A stretch of DNA of 64,000 nt from Roseomonas sp. CECT 9278 (GCF_918698155.1 NZ_CAKKLX010000006.1:1-64000); one strand, 5' to 3'; positions 8,555 to 17,991 are shown, counted from the stretch's first letter. Notes: generated from the sequence alone by a model not told the origin. Numbers and translations are program-made.

Positions 8555-9361
8555 ATGGAGCAGCAGGGCGGCGAATCTCGCCGCATCATCATCCACCAGC
8601 CCGAGGATTTCGTGGGCATGCGCAAGGCCGGTCGGCTGGCCGCCGCCACGCTCGACATGATCGCCGAGCATGTGCGCCCCGGCGTCACCACGGGCGAGCT
8701 CGACCGGCTGTGCCACGACTACATGGTCGCGAACGGCGCGGTGCCCGCGACGCTGGGCTATCGGGGCTACACCAAGTCGTCCTGCATCTCGATCAACCAT
8801 GTCGTCTGCCACGGGATCCCGGGCGAGCGCGTGCTGGCCGATGGCGATATCGTCAACATCGACGTGACCGCCATCCTCGATGGCTGGTTCGGCGACACAA
8901 GCCGCATGTTCGTCGCGGGCAGCCCCTCGACCAAGGCGCGGCTGCTGATGGACGTGACCTACGAAGCCATGATGAAGGGCATCGCGGCGATCCGGCCCGG
9001 CGCCACGCTGGGCGACATCGGCCACGCGATCCAGGTCTTCGTGGAGCGCAACCGGTTCTCGGTGGTGCGCGACTTCTGCGGGCACGGCATCGGCCGGCAG
9101 TTCCACGGCGCGCCGAACATCCTGCATTTCGGCCGCCCGGGCGAAGGCCCGAAGCTGCGCGCCGGCATGTTCTTCACCGTCGAACCCATGGTGAATGCCG
9201 GAAGGCCGGAAGTGAAGATCCTCGACGACGGCTGGACCGCCGTGACGCGTGACCGCTCGCTCTCGGCGCAGTTCGAGCACATGATCGGCGTGACGGAGTC
9301 AGGGGCCGAGATCTTCACGCTCTCGCCGGACGGATTGCACCGCCCCTACGCGGCCGGGTGA
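8555..9361 (+). CDS. map: Methionine aminopeptidase, type I
   Basis: 268 residues. Removes N-terminal methionine from nascent proteins. The metal-site segments of a type I MetAP are present: NIDVTAILDGWFGDTSRMF, CGHGIGRQFHGAP, FFTVEPMV and FEHMIGVTE. The ATG at 8555 gives the standard length, and the upstream extension has no family similarity. It follows the NDUFAF5-like methyltransferase and precedes radC, all on the plus strand. No sign of truncation. Confidence 0.95.
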   Translation: MEQQGGESRRIIIHQPEDFVGMRKAGRLAAATLDMIAEHVRPGVTTGELDRLCHDYMVANGAVPATLGYRGYTKSSCISINHVVCHGIPGERVLADGDIVNIDVTAILDGWFGDTSRMFVAGSPSTKARLLMDVTYEAMMKGIAAIRPGATLGDIGHAIQVFVERNRFSVVRDFCGHGIGRQFHGAPNILHFGRPGEGPKLRAGMFFTVEPMVNAGRPEVKILDDGWTAVTRDRSLSAQFEHMIGVTESGAEIFTLSPDGLHRPYAAG

Positions 9362-9435
9362 AACGCCCCTTCAACTTCCGGTAGATTTTCGCTAGCCTCC
9401 GTCGCGCCCGGCGCCCCTCGCCGGCAGCGAGGCGC

Positions 9436-10176
9436 ATGCGCAGGAAACCCGGACTCGCCGAGGCCATGCCCGGCCTGCTGAGCATGATCGAGCCGCCCGG
9501 GGAAGCGCCCGGGCATCTCGGCCATCGGGCGCGGATGCGCGAGAAGCTGCTCGGCGCCGGGCCGGAGGCGCTGCTCGACCACGAATTGCTCGAGATGGTG
9601 CTGTTCCTCGCCTTGCCGCGGCGGGACACCAAGCCGATCGCCCGCGCGCTGTTGGCCCGCTTCGGGTCCTTCGCCAATGCCATCGCCGCGCCGCTGCAGG
9701 AATTGCGCGAGGTGGAGGGCCTTGGCGAAGCCGGCGCCGCCGCCCTGCGAACCGTGCAGGCCGCCGCCCTGCGCCTGGCGCGCGCCGAGGTGATGGACCA
9801 GCCGGTCTTGAACAACTGGGACCGGCTGATGTCCTACCTGACCGTCGCGCTGACGCGCGAAAGGGTCGAACAGTTCCGCGTCCTGTTCCTCGACACCCGC
9901 AACCGCCTGATCGCCGACGAGGCGCAGGCGCGCGGAACGGTCAACCACACGCCGGTCTATCCGCGCGAGGTGGTCAAGCGCGCGCTGGAACTGCAGGCCA
10001 CGGCGCTGATCCTGGTGCACAACCATCCCTCGGGCGACCCGACGCCGTCGCGCGCCGACCTCGAGATGACGCAGGAGATCAAGGCGGCCGCCGGCAGCCT
10101 CGGGATCGTGCTGCATGACCACCTGGTGGTGGGCAATGGGCGGCATCTGTCGTTCCGGCGCGAAGGCCTGCTCTGA
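9436..10176 (+). CDS. radC: RadC family (JAB/MPN) protein
   Basis: 246 residues. N-terminal UPF0758 helix-hairpin-helix region (LLDHELLEMVLF, LREVEGLGEA) followed by the JAB1/MPN metalloprotease-like domain with HNHPSGDPTPSRADLEMT, the JAMM zinc signature. RadC was once linked to radiation repair, but its true role is unclear. The map-radC order is common in alphaproteobacteria. A strong hairpin begins 10 bases after the stop. Confidence 0.93.
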   Translation: MRRKPGLAEAMPGLLSMIEPPGEAPGHLGHRARMREKLLGAGPEALLDHELLEMVLFLALPRRDTKPIARALLARFGSFANAIAAPLQELREVEGLGEAGAAALRTVQAAALRLARAEVMDQPVLNNWDRLMSYLTVALTRERVEQFRVLFLDTRNRLIADEAQARGTVNHTPVYPREVVKRALELQATALILVHNHPSGDPTPSRADLEMTQEIKAAAGSLGIVLHDHLVVGNGRHLSFRREGLL

Positions 10177-10185
10177 ATCACTTCG

Positions 10186-10211
10186 CGCCGCGTGCGCCAG
10201 GGCACGCGGCG
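10186..10211 (+). terminator. Hairpin after radC
   Basis: Perfect 10-bp inverted repeat (10186-10195 and 10202-10211) around a 6-base loop, directly after the radC stop. There is no T-run, so it would be either a GC-type intrinsic terminator or an mRNA 3'-end stabiliser. It separates radC from the protease gene. Confidence 0.5.
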
Positions 10212-10251
10212 GGCGTTGACCGCGGGGCGTCCATCCCGGCACCCTCCGCCC

Positions 10252-11292
10252 ATGCGTTCAACGCCCCCCATCCTTGCGCTGGCCACGATCCTCGCCGCGA
10301 TGCCCGTTGCGGCGCAGAAGCCCGGGCCGGGCGGGGGTGGCTCGCTCGGGAACCTGCCGCAGCCGCCGCTCCAGGCGGTGCCGCCGCGGCCCGCCCCCGG
10401 GCCGCAGGTCGCGCTGCCGCGTGACAAGCCGCCGCCGCTTGGCGGCAGTGTGCGCCCGCCCGGCTTCGGCCAGCCCCCCCAAGGCTTTGGCCAGCCCCCA
10501 CAGGGTTTCGGCCAGCCCCCGCAGGGGCTCGGACCGGCGCCGCAGGGCCGCCCGCCTGGACCGGTCGCCGCGCTGCCGCGCAGCAAGCCGCCGCCGCTCG
10601 CTGCCGCCGCCCCCGGCCAGGGCGGCCGCCCGCCCGGACCCGGCGGGACGCCCGGCCAGCCACGCCAGGTCTCGTCGGGCACCGGCTTCGTCGTCGCGCC
10701 GCGCCAGATCATGACCAACCAGCACGTGGTCGATGGCTGCACCGCGATGATGGCGCGCCTGCCAGGTGGGCAGGAGATCGCGGCGACGGTGATCGCGGCG
10801 GACACCCAGCGCGACCTGGCGCTGCTGCGCACCGATGCCGATGCAGGGCCGGTCCTGCCGTTCCGTCGCGCCGCTGAGATGCGCCGCGGCGAATCGGTGG
10901 TGACCTACGGCTTCCCCCTCGCCGGCCTGCTATCCTCAGGCCCGACGCTGACCACGGGCGATGTCTCGGCATTGGCAGGGCTCGGCGACAATGCGCGCCA
11001 GATCCAGATCAGCGCACCGGTGCAGCAGGGCAATTCGGGCGGACCGCTGCTGGACCTGCGCGGCCATGTGGTGGGCGTGATCGTGTCGAAGCTCAATGCC
11101 CAGCGCATTGCGCAGGCGACCGGCGACATCCCGCAGAATGTCAACTTCGCCGTGAAGCACACGGAGGCGGTGGACTTCATGCGCGAACACGGCGTGCAGC
11201 CCCAGCTCGAGGAAACCGGCACGATGCGCACCGCCGCCGAGATCGGCGAAGTGGCGCACGCCTCGACGCTGTTCCTGCGGTGCCTGCGCTGA
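10252..11292 (+). CDS. Secreted trypsin-like (S1C, Deg-type) serine protease
   Basis: 346 residues. A signal peptide (about 1-21, ending PVAAQ) is followed by a Pro/Gly-rich linker of about 115 residues, then a trypsin-like domain. The catalytic triad reads H158 (TNQHVVDG), D188 (QRDLALL) and S262 (QGNSGGPL). No PDZ domain follows, unlike DegP. The linker contains three exact FGQPPQG repeats and two PRxKPPPL motifs, and probably acts as a flexible or cell-wall-spanning stalk. The ATG at 10252 gives a clean signal peptide. Likely a periplasmic or cell-surface protease; substrates unknown. Confidence 0.85.
   Translation: MRSTPPILALATILAAMPVAAQKPGPGGGGSLGNLPQPPLQAVPPRPAPGPQVALPRDKPPPLGGSVRPPGFGQPPQGFGQPPQGFGQPPQGLGPAPQGRPPGPVAALPRSKPPPLAAAAPGQGGRPPGPGGTPGQPRQVSSGTGFVVAPRQIMTNQHVVDGCTAMMARLPGGQEIAATVIAADTQRDLALLRTDADAGPVLPFRRAAEMRRGESVVTYGFPLAGLLSSGPTLTTGDVSALAGLGDNARQIQISAPVQQGNSGGPLLDLRGHVVGVIVSKLNAQRIAQATGDIPQNVNFAVKHTEAVDFMREHGVQPQLEETGTMRTAAEIGEVAHASTLFLRCLR
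10465..10527 (+). repeat. Three in-frame 21-bp repeats (FGQPPQG)
   Basis: Three adjacent 21-bp units at 10465-10485, 10486-10506 and 10507-10527, each encoding FGQPPQG inside the protease linker. They differ only at wobble positions, which suggests selection on the peptide. Copy number may vary between strains. Confidence 0.85.
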
Positions 11293-11467
11293 CCGCCTCA
11301 ACGGCCGCGCATCGTCCGCCCACCCCCGCGAACGCCTTGGCGGCCGCGCGTCGTGCATCCACCCCCGCGACCGCCTCAGCGGTCGCGCGTCGTACATCCA
11401 CCCCCGCGACCGCCTCAGCGGCCGCGCGTCGTACATCCACCCCCGCGACCGCCTCAGCGGCCGCGCA
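11291..11467. repeat. 39-bp tandem repeat, about 4.5 copies
   Basis: Contiguous units at 11291-11329, 11330-11368, 11369-11407 and 11408-11446, plus a 21-base partial at 11447-11467. The array starts at the last two bases of the protease stop codon and runs into the 3' end of the convergent lipoprotein gene. Units 3 and 4 differ at one base and unit 1 is the most diverged. 39 is a multiple of three, but the repeats lie outside both genes except the last 14 bases. Confidence 0.9.
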
Positions 11468-12041
11468 CCGCCAGCAAGGCCCCCGCTGCGAAGGCCGTGG
11501 CATCCGCTGACGGCGTCCGGCTGGTCGCCATGGTCACCTGCACCTTGACCACACGCCCCTGCGCGGCGCCCACGCAGACATGGCGCGTTACCGGCGCCCG
11601 GCCGAACGCGCCTTCCATCACGGCGCAGCGCAGCCCCGGATCGGCGATGGTAAAGCGTTCCCGTTCGGTCAGCCGCCGCCCGGTGCGGCCCTGCGGCGCC
11701 TCGGTGACTTCCATGACGGCGGAGGTCACTTCGCGGTCGATTTCGACCGAGGCCGGATCGGACGGCACCGATCGCCCACCGGTCGCATAGACCTGCACCG
11801 TCGCGACCGCCCCCCGGTTCGGCGTGGCGTAGTCGAGCGTCAGGACGTCGTTCGGCCGCTGCGGCACCTCGCCGCGCTGGAAGCCGGCAATCTCGGCCGG
11901 CATGCGCGCGGCGATGGCGTCGAGCGCCGGCCGCTGCGTTTCATCCAGCGCCGCGCAGGCACCGATGCCGAGCAGCCCCCCGACGGCCAGGCCGCGCAGG
12001 ACCGACCGCCGGACGGCACCCCGGGCGGAATTCTCCGCCAC
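11454..12041 (-). CDS. Putative lipoprotein, unknown function
   Basis: 195 residues from a GTG at 12041. An Arg-rich start (RRSVLRGLAVGG) and a lipobox ending GIGAC suggest export and lipidation, giving a mature protein of about 165 residues with no recognised domain. A later segment (CAVMEGAFGRAPVTRHVCVG) has two cysteines that could pair in the periplasm. It begins 23 bases after the terC stop on the same strand, so it is probably co-transcribed. A GTG further upstream would overlap terC and is less likely. Confidence 0.65.
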   Translation of the reverse strand: MAENSARGAVRRSVLRGLAVGGLLGIGACAALDETQRPALDAIAARMPAEIAGFQRGEVPQRPNDVLTLDYATPNRGAVATVQVYATGGRSVPSDPASVEIDREVTSAVMEVTEAPQGRTGRRLTERERFTIADPGLRCAVMEGAFGRAPVTRHVCVGAAQGRVVKVQVTMATSRTPSADATAFAAGALLAVRGR

Positions 12042-12063
12042 GGGCCCGCCCAGGGGCTGCGCG

Positions 12064-12882
12064 TCAGGCACTCGCGCGCGGCCGCATCGCGTCGCGGATC
12101 GCCCCGGCCACCAGCGCGATGACCGCGCTGTACACCACCATCTGCATGAGGGTCGCACCGACCCACAGCCAGACCGAGAAGGCCCCCGCCACGCCCGGCG
12201 CCAGGAAGCCCAGCGGCAGGAACAGGTAGGCATAGGCCTCGGGCACCTCGGTCGCGACCTGGTGCGTGCCCTCGTAGATCATCGCGCCGGCCACATACAG
12301 GATGACCAGCAGGCCGACCCAGGCGATCCAGCGGTGCTTGTTCAGCAGGTTGGCGATCAGCGTCGCCGCCACGCCCATCAGCACGACCGAGAATGCCAGG
12401 CCGATGATGAGGATGTAGGGATGGTCCTTCGCCGCGCCGGCCACCGCCAGCACGTTGTCGAGGCTCATGGAGATGTCGGCGATCAGGATCTGCGTGATCG
12501 CCTGGCGCAGGGATTTGCGTGGCGCGCCGGGCGTGGCGTGCCCTTCGAGTGCCGCCGCGCCCTCATGCTGCTCGGTGACGTCGCTGTGGTCGCCATGCCC
12601 GTCGCGCAGCTCGCGGTACATCTTCCAGCAGACCCACAGCAGCAGCACACCGCCCGCGAGGACGATGCCGACGATGCTCAGCAGCTGCACGGTGATCGAG
12701 GCAAAGGCGATGCGCATCACCGTCGCCGCCACGATGCCCCAGAAGATCGCCTTCTTGCGCTGGTCCGGCGGCAGCCCGGCCGCCGCCATGCCCACCACGA
12801 TGGCGTTGTCGCCCGCGAGAACGATGTCGATGAACAGCACCATCGCCAGCGGCTGGAGCCATTCGGGCAGCATTTCCAACAT
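12064..12882 (-). CDS. TerC/YjbE family integral membrane protein
   Basis: 272 residues with about seven hydrophobic segments. TerC family signatures are FIDIVLAGDNAIVVGMA near the N-terminus and ADISMSLDNVLAVAGAA after a His/Asp-rich cytoplasmic loop (GHGDHSDVTEQHEGA). The two Asp-containing motifs are the presumed metal-coordinating sites. Members export manganese or are tied to tellurite resistance; which applies here is not known. I looked upstream for a yybP-ykoY manganese riboswitch and saw no convincing match. Downstream lies the small lipoprotein gene. Confidence 0.88.
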   Translation of the reverse strand: MLEMLPEWLQPLAMVLFIDIVLAGDNAIVVGMAAAGLPPDQRKKAIFWGIVAATVMRIAFASITVQLLSIVGIVLAGGVLLLWVCWKMYRELRDGHGDHSDVTEQHEGAAALEGHATPGAPRKSLRQAITQILIADISMSLDNVLAVAGAAKDHPYILIIGLAFSVVLMGVAATLIANLLNKHRWIAWVGLLVILYVAGAMIYEGTHQVATEVPEAYAYLFLPLGFLAPGVAGAFSVWLWVGATLMQMVVYSAVIALVAGAIRDAMRPRASA

Positions 12883-13043
12883 GGTCAGGACGTTCCCAGG
12901 ACGTAGAAAGGCATGAAGCGGGCGGTAGGGTTACCGTTCGTCCACGCGGTGGGCAACCCCGAATGGAATGTTTGGCCCGGCGCTTGCGCCGGGCACGGGC
13001 CCGCGCCAAACCCTGCGCCGCACCCTGCCCTCCGGAGCCCGCC

Positions 13044-14381
13044 ATGGTCCCGCGCTATTCCCGCCCGCAGATGGAGGCCATCTGGTCGCCTGCCGAGCGC
13101 TATCGGATCTGGTTCCAGATCGAGGCGCTGGCGGCGGAGGCCATGGCCGCGCTCGGGACCATTCCGGCCGATGCGGCACAGGCGATCCGCGACAAGGGCG
13201 CCCCGCGCGCCGCCGCGATCGGCGACGCCGAGGTCGCGCGCATCGACGAGATCGAACGCGTCACCCGCCACGATGTCATCGCCTTCCTGACCTTCATGGC
13301 CGAGGGAATCGGGGAAAGCGCGCGCTTCATGCACCAGGGCATGACCAGTTCGGACGTGCTCGATACCTGCCTCGCGGTGCAGATGACGCGCGCGGCGGAC
13401 CTGCTGATCGCCGACCTTGATGCGGTGCTGGCGGCGCTCAAGGCGCGCGCGATCGAGCACCGCATGACACCGACGGTCGGGCGCAGCCACGGCATCCATG
13501 CCGAGCCGACCACCTTCGGCCTGAAGCTTGCCGGGCATTACGCGGAATTCGCGCGTGGCCGCGCCAGGCTGGTGGCTGCGCGCGCCGAGGTCGCGACCTG
13601 CGCCATCTCCGGCCCGGTCGGCACCTTCGCGAGCGTCGATCCGCGCGTCGAGGCCTTCGTCGCCGAGCGCCTGGGCCTCGCGGTCGAACCCGTCAGCACG
13701 CAGGTCATCCCGCGCGACCGCCATGCGGCCTTCTTCTGCGCCCTCGCGCTGGTGGCGAGCGCCGTCGAGCGCCTGGCGACCGAGGTGCGGCACCTGCAGC
13801 GCAGCGAGGTGCGCGAGGCCGAGGAATATTTCCACCCCGGCCAGAAGGGGTCCTCCGCCATGCCGCATAAGCGCAACCCGGTGTTGAGCGAGAACCTGAC
13901 CGGCCTCGCGCGACTGGTGCGCGGCTACGTCACGCCGGCGCTGGAGAATGTGGCGCTGTGGCACGAGCGCGACATCAGCCATTCCAGCGTGGAGCGCGTG
14001 ATCGCCCCGGATGCGACCATCGCGCTGGACTTCGCGCTGATGCGCCTGGCCGGCATGATGGAGAAGCTGACCATCTACCCGGCGCGCATGCAGGCCAATC
14101 TGGATGCGCTGGGCGGCGTGGTGCACAGCCAGAAGGTGCTGCTGGCCCTGACCCAGGCGGGCATGAGCCGCGAAGACGCCTATGCGGCCGTGCAGCGCGC
14201 CGCCATGGCGACCTGGCAGGCGCTGGGCAGCGCCGGGGCGCGGGATTTCCGCGCCAACCTGGCAGCGGATGCCGAGGTGACGCGCTGGCTCGATGCCGCG
14301 GCCATCGATGCGGCGATGGATGCCGCGCGGGATTTCCGCCACGTGGAGACGGTCTTTGCCCGGGTTTTCGGCGAGGCTTAG
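13044..14381 (+). CDS. purB: Adenylosuccinate lyase
   Basis: 445 residues. Cleaves SAICAR to AICAR and adenylosuccinate to AMP in purine synthesis. It starts MVPRYSRPQM, the standard opening, and contains the fumarase/aspartase superfamily signature GSSAMPHKRNP plus TSSDVLDT and GRSHGIHAEPT active-site segments. Length is typical. Located about 3.6 kb before the purCSQ genes and not in the same operon. Confidence 0.96.
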   Translation: MVPRYSRPQMEAIWSPAERYRIWFQIEALAAEAMAALGTIPADAAQAIRDKGAPRAAAIGDAEVARIDEIERVTRHDVIAFLTFMAEGIGESARFMHQGMTSSDVLDTCLAVQMTRAADLLIADLDAVLAALKARAIEHRMTPTVGRSHGIHAEPTTFGLKLAGHYAEFARGRARLVAARAEVATCAISGPVGTFASVDPRVEAFVAERLGLAVEPVSTQVIPRDRHAAFFCALALVASAVERLATEVRHLQRSEVREAEEYFHPGQKGSSAMPHKRNPVLSENLTGLARLVRGYVTPALENVALWHERDISHSSVERVIAPDATIALDFALMRLAGMMEKLTIYPARMQANLDALGGVVHSQKVLLALTQAGMSREDAYAAVQRAAMATWQALGSAGARDFRANLAADAEVTRWLDAAAIDAAMDAARDFRHVETVFARVFGEA

Positions 14382-14862
14382 AGCAGATCCCGATGGGATG
14401 GAATCATCTGGTCGGGTGTAGATGCTCGCAAAACCAATGGCCTAGAGGCGTTGCAGTGAGCCGTGGCGAACGGAAACGTCTGTAGCGACCGTCCGGGACG
14501 GCGCGCGCCGGGCGCCTCTCCAGGGCCGGCCGCGGCCCTGATGCCGAAGCGGTTCCTGCGTTCTGCGGACCGGGGCAACCGGCTTGCCGGGGTCGATTCC
14601 GCGACTGCCCGGCGCCGATTCCCGGGCTATGGCGGGGCGCAGCCGGCACGCGCGCACCCGCGGCCGCGCCTGCGGCCCGCGCAGCATCGGCGCCGAGGTC
14701 CGGGCCTTCGGACCGCCACCGCCCAGACCGCGTGCGGAACCCAATGACCCTGCGCCGCATCGCGGGATAACCCGCCGCGCCGCGTGGCAGCCCTGAGGCG
14801 TGATCGCCGTTATTCCGCCGTACCTCCGCGTTAACACATCGGCCATGAGGAGGATCGGGACC
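14382..14862. other. Gene-poor intergenic stretch
   Basis: 481 bases without a supported gene. The first 30 bases resemble the GATCCC/GGAATC-type palindromic intergenic repeats scattered in alphaproteobacterial genomes; this is a recollection of the motif class, not a search. The remainder is GC-rich with open frames on both strands but no domain-like content and no start with a Shine-Dalgarno sequence. The promoter of the following gene presumably lies near its right end. Confidence 0.5.
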
Positions 14863-15159
14863 ATGATCAATCTTCGAATTGTCGGCCTCACCGCGGCCCT
14901 GGCTGCGGTCGGCGCGGTGGCGGCACCGTCGATCGCGACCGCTGGCGATGGCTGGCGCGGCCATCACGGCCGCGGCTGGGGTCCACCGCCGCGCGCGTAT
15001 TACGCGCCGCCCCCGCGCTACTACTACGCACCGCCGCCGCCGCGCGTCTACTACGCACCGCCGCCCCGGGTGTACTACGCACCGCCGCCGCCGGTGTATT
15101 ACGCGCCGCCGCCCGTGTATTATGGTCCGCCGGGCGTTTCGCTGAACTTTCGGTTCTGA
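14863..15159 (+). CDS. Small secreted Pro/Tyr-rich repeat protein (YYAPPP)
   Basis: 98 residues. A signal peptide (about 1-30, ending IATA) is followed by a Gly/His/Trp-rich patch and then six to seven repeats of the form YYAPPP, ending in SLNFRF. The final Phe suggests an outer-membrane-associated or periplasmic protein. The ATG at 14863 follows GAGGAGGATCGGG; an in-frame ATG at 14845 is less well placed. Many alphaproteobacteria encode such small proteins of unknown function, and regulation cannot be inferred. Confidence 0.75.
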   Translation: MINLRIVGLTAALAAVGAVAAPSIATAGDGWRGHHGRGWGPPPRAYYAPPPRYYYAPPPPRVYYAPPPRVYYAPPPPVYYAPPPVYYGPPGVSLNFRF

Positions 15160-15263
15160 TCCTGGGGCATCTCTCGTTCAGATGAAGGCACTGGGCCGGG
15201 AGATGCCTGCGAAGCCAAAGCGGCCGGAGGCCTCTTGGAAAGCCAGGGCCGCTGGAAATGCCG

Positions 15264-16955
15264 TCAGCGCGGTCGGGCGGGTTCGACCGCAGCAGGATCG
15301 GCACCGGACGGGCCCGCGCAGATGCCGGCGTTGCGTGGGTCGATGCAGAACGGCTTCTTCGGATCGATCGGATTGAACACGTCCAGCCGATGCGGTTCTA
15401 CGCCCCAACTTCGGTAGACTGCCTCCAGTCGCCGCCGAGCCTTGTCCCCGGTCCTGAGCCCGAAGAAGCGCGCAGCGTTCCGCCAGGCGAAGTTCTCGCG
15501 GCCTACCGGATCCTGCATGATTGGTGCCATCGCGCCGCGCAGCCTGTAGGAATATTCGTCAATGCGCTCCTCGGCGGCAACAACGTTCCAGTCCGAGCCA
15601 TACATGAGGTACCTGGACGTCTCAGGAATTGCATCGAAGATCTGATGCAGCGTGCCGATACTGCTCCAGTCCGAGCGGTTCAAGACGGACGCAAAATACC
15701 CGGTATCTGAGTAGACACGGCCCGGATAGTCCCGCATTAGCGTGGCGATGGTCCACGCCCATTGCGGCCGTAGATTGTACAGCCGGCGTACTGATTCGTA
15801 GGCTTGCTCGGGCTCATTCCCTCGTCTAGGTGGGCTTGCCTCTCCTGCAACACCGCCGAAATGCGCCAAGTTTACCCGCAGTTTCGGAAACCGATCGAGT
15901 ACGGGCCGCCACAGTTCGGGTGCCGCTCGCTGAACAAAGCCTGGTCCTCGGCCTTGCGACGGCGAGCAATGCGCCATGATCGGCACATCTTCATCGTTGC
16001 AGTAGGCGTAAAGTTCGAGGAGCGCGTCATCGAGTCGCGCGCCGAAGTTCCGGATCGCGGTCTCCAGGAAATCCACAAACGGCCCAGCGTTGCGGTCGCC
16101 ATTGCCGAGGGGCCGAAACCCCATCGGCGGGTACACCTTCACCCCGATTGCGCCCTTGTGCGCGACCGCATCGCGCACGACCGCCAGCGCATCCCCGTGG
16201 CGGACCTGCCGCGCCGGGTCAAATCCGACCAGAGGATGCACAACGATTCGTGCCCCTGTGCTGCGCGCAAGGCATTTACCGAGCAAGTTCGCTACTTCAA
16301 TCTGCTTGCTCATCGGACTTGAAAGATATTCTTTGTCCTCCGGAGGAACCAACCACGTATCATAATCAACAAATGATGGCGCAAAGAACTGCGGTCGGAA
16401 GTCCGCATTCCCGAATGCTCCAGTCAAAGTGCCCTGCCCGCTACCTGGCTCAACTGCTCCACTTAGGCTGCTCAGCATCGCAAGCCGCGTTCCGAGCATA
16501 TGCTGGTCAAGGCCGGTCGGCGGAACATTGCCTGCGCGGGTCGGGGCCGACCTGAAGAATTCGGCGTCGAATTCGGTGGGTCGCGAACTCAACCGTTCGA
16601 AGTTCGCGATCTCGGCATCGACGTCCATGGCCGATCTGCGCATCAATTCGACGGTCTGCGGGAGGCGGGCGACGATGGCTCTCAGCACCTGGATCCGCCG
16701 GCGATCGGATTCCAGCCCCGTCTCGGCATTGGGGATATGGACAGCCTGGAGGAAATGACGCACCGGCACGTCCCGGGCGTTGAAGATGTGGCAGTGGGCG
16801 TCAATCCAGCGGCTCGCCGTGCAGGATGTCGGGGGCGCTGGCCGCGCGGTTGTCTGCTGTTCGGCTCCGGTTCGCGTCGTCACGGCGTCGCAGGCCAGGA
16901 GGCCTGATGCTGCCGCCACACCGAACACCGACCTGCGTGGGGTCGAAGGCCTCAT
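15264..16955 (-). CDS. Lipoprotein amidohydrolase (amidohydrolase-2 family)
   Basis: 563 residues. The start MRPSTPRRSVFGVAAASGLLAC gives a lipobox (LLAC) with a twin-arginine-like RR, so it is probably exported and lipidated. The metal-dependent hydrolase fold shows DAHCHIFN (H54, H56), a conserved K in VKVYPPMG, MAHCSP, NLAHFGG and YGSDWN, all typical of amidohydrolase_2 (PF04909). Substrate unknown. Base composition is visibly lower in GC than the flanking genes, so lateral acquisition is plausible. Transcribed away from the TANGO2 gene and stands alone. Confidence 0.75.
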   Translation of the reverse strand: MRPSTPRRSVFGVAAASGLLACDAVTTRTGAEQQTTARPAPPTSCTASRWIDAHCHIFNARDVPVRHFLQAVHIPNAETGLESDRRRIQVLRAIVARLPQTVELMRRSAMDVDAEIANFERLSSRPTEFDAEFFRSAPTRAGNVPPTGLDQHMLGTRLAMLSSLSGAVEPGSGQGTLTGAFGNADFRPQFFAPSFVDYDTWLVPPEDKEYLSSPMSKQIEVANLLGKCLARSTGARIVVHPLVGFDPARQVRHGDALAVVRDAVAHKGAIGVKVYPPMGFRPLGNGDRNAGPFVDFLETAIRNFGARLDDALLELYAYCNDEDVPIMAHCSPSQGRGPGFVQRAAPELWRPVLDRFPKLRVNLAHFGGVAGEASPPRRGNEPEQAYESVRRLYNLRPQWAWTIATLMRDYPGRVYSDTGYFASVLNRSDWSSIGTLHQIFDAIPETSRYLMYGSDWNVVAAEERIDEYSYRLRGAMAPIMQDPVGRENFAWRNAARFFGLRTGDKARRRLEAVYRSWGVEPHRLDVFNPIDPKKPFCIDPRNAGICAGPSGADPAAVEPARPR

Positions 16956-17120
16956 GATCCGACCGAAGCAACCGATGCACATGACGCGCGCCCCCGCCGA
17001 CACGATCGTTCATCGTTATGGTATCCGGCTGGCGAGCGATCCTGCTGAAGATAATTCGCCAACAACGCAGCTTTCGGCGCGGCCATTGCGGTGCCTCGCG
17101 GTGGCGTCCAGCCTGCGCGC

Positions 17121-17873
17121 ATGTGCACCGTGATCCTCCTGCACCGCCCGGGCCATGCCTGGCCGCTCTTGCTCGCCGCCAATCGCGACGAACGCCTCGA
17201 TCGCGCCTGGGATCCGCCGCGGGAATGGTGGGCCGATCGGCCCGGCGTGGTCGGCGGGCGGGATCGCAGCGCCGGCGGCACCTGGATGGCCCTGGGCCCG
17301 CGCGGTGTCGTGGCTGCCGTCTTGAACCGGCCTGGAAGCCTGGGACCGGCGCCGGGCAAGCGGTCGCGCGGCGACCTGCCGCTGGTCGCCGCCGCCCAGG
17401 CCGATGCCGCCGCCGCTGCGCGCCGCATTGCCGCCCTCCCGGGCCAGGATTGGCGCCCGTTCAACATGGTCGTCGCCGATTCGCGGCACGCCTATTTCCT
17501 GCGCGGTCTTGGCGCCGGCGCGGTCGAGGTTGAGCAACTGCCGGAGGGTGTCGCGATGGTTACCGCGCATGAGCCGAACGACCAGCACAGCCCCCGCATC
17601 CGCCGCCATCTGCCGGCCTTCCGGTCCGCGGCGCCGCCGGACCCGGCACTCGATGACTGGGGGGCCTGGGAGAGGCTGCTTTCGGACGACACGCCAGACC
17701 CGGTGGATGGCGCGGCCGCCATGCTCAATATCGCGCCGACCGCGGGCTTCGGGACGGTGTGCTCCAGCCTGGTCGCCATCGATGACCGCGGCCGGGCGGC
17801 CTGGCGTTTCTGCGCGGGGCGCCCCGTCCCGGGCGGCTTTGCACCGCTCGTCCTGCCCGCGCCCGTGGCCTGA
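17121..17873 (+). CDS. NRDE (TANGO2-like) family protein
   Basis: 250 residues. It begins [11 protein letters not shown] with Cys2 and carries the family-defining NRDE motif ([12 protein letters not shown]). The NxNG-type segment [13 protein letters not shown] and the HEPND motif further along are also typical. Human TANGO2 is implicated in haem trafficking and lipid metabolism; the bacterial role is not established. The ATG at 17121 places Cys2 at the N-terminus, as expected if initiator Met is removed. Lies just upstream of purC. Confidence 0.85.
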   Translation: MCTVILLHRPGHAWPLLLAANRDERLDRAWDPPREWWADRPGVVGGRDRSAGGTWMALGPRGVVAAVLNRPGSLGPAPGKRSRGDLPLVAAAQADAAAAARRIAALPGQDWRPFNMVVADSRHAYFLRGLGAGAVEVEQLPEGVAMVTAHEPNDQHSPRIRRHLPAFRSAAPPDPALDDWGAWERLLSDDTPDPVDGAAAMLNIAPTAGFGTVCSSLVAIDDRGRAAWRFCAGRPVPGGFAPLVLPAPVA

Positions 17874-17991
17874 CCGGCGCGCAGCCCAGCCATCATCCGG
17901 TCCGTCATGGTCACCCCGGACGTCCGTTGCTATACCCCGCCCGGAGTCCGCCCGGCCCCCCGGCCGCGCGGCGACAAGGAATTTCTTCGCC

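Noticed and set aside
11291-11467. CRISPR array
   Set aside because: Units are contiguous with no spacers, and no cas genes are nearby. It is a simple tandem repeat.
12883-13043. yybP-ykoY manganese riboswitch before terC
   Set aside because: The leader region has no recognisable conserved core of the motif.
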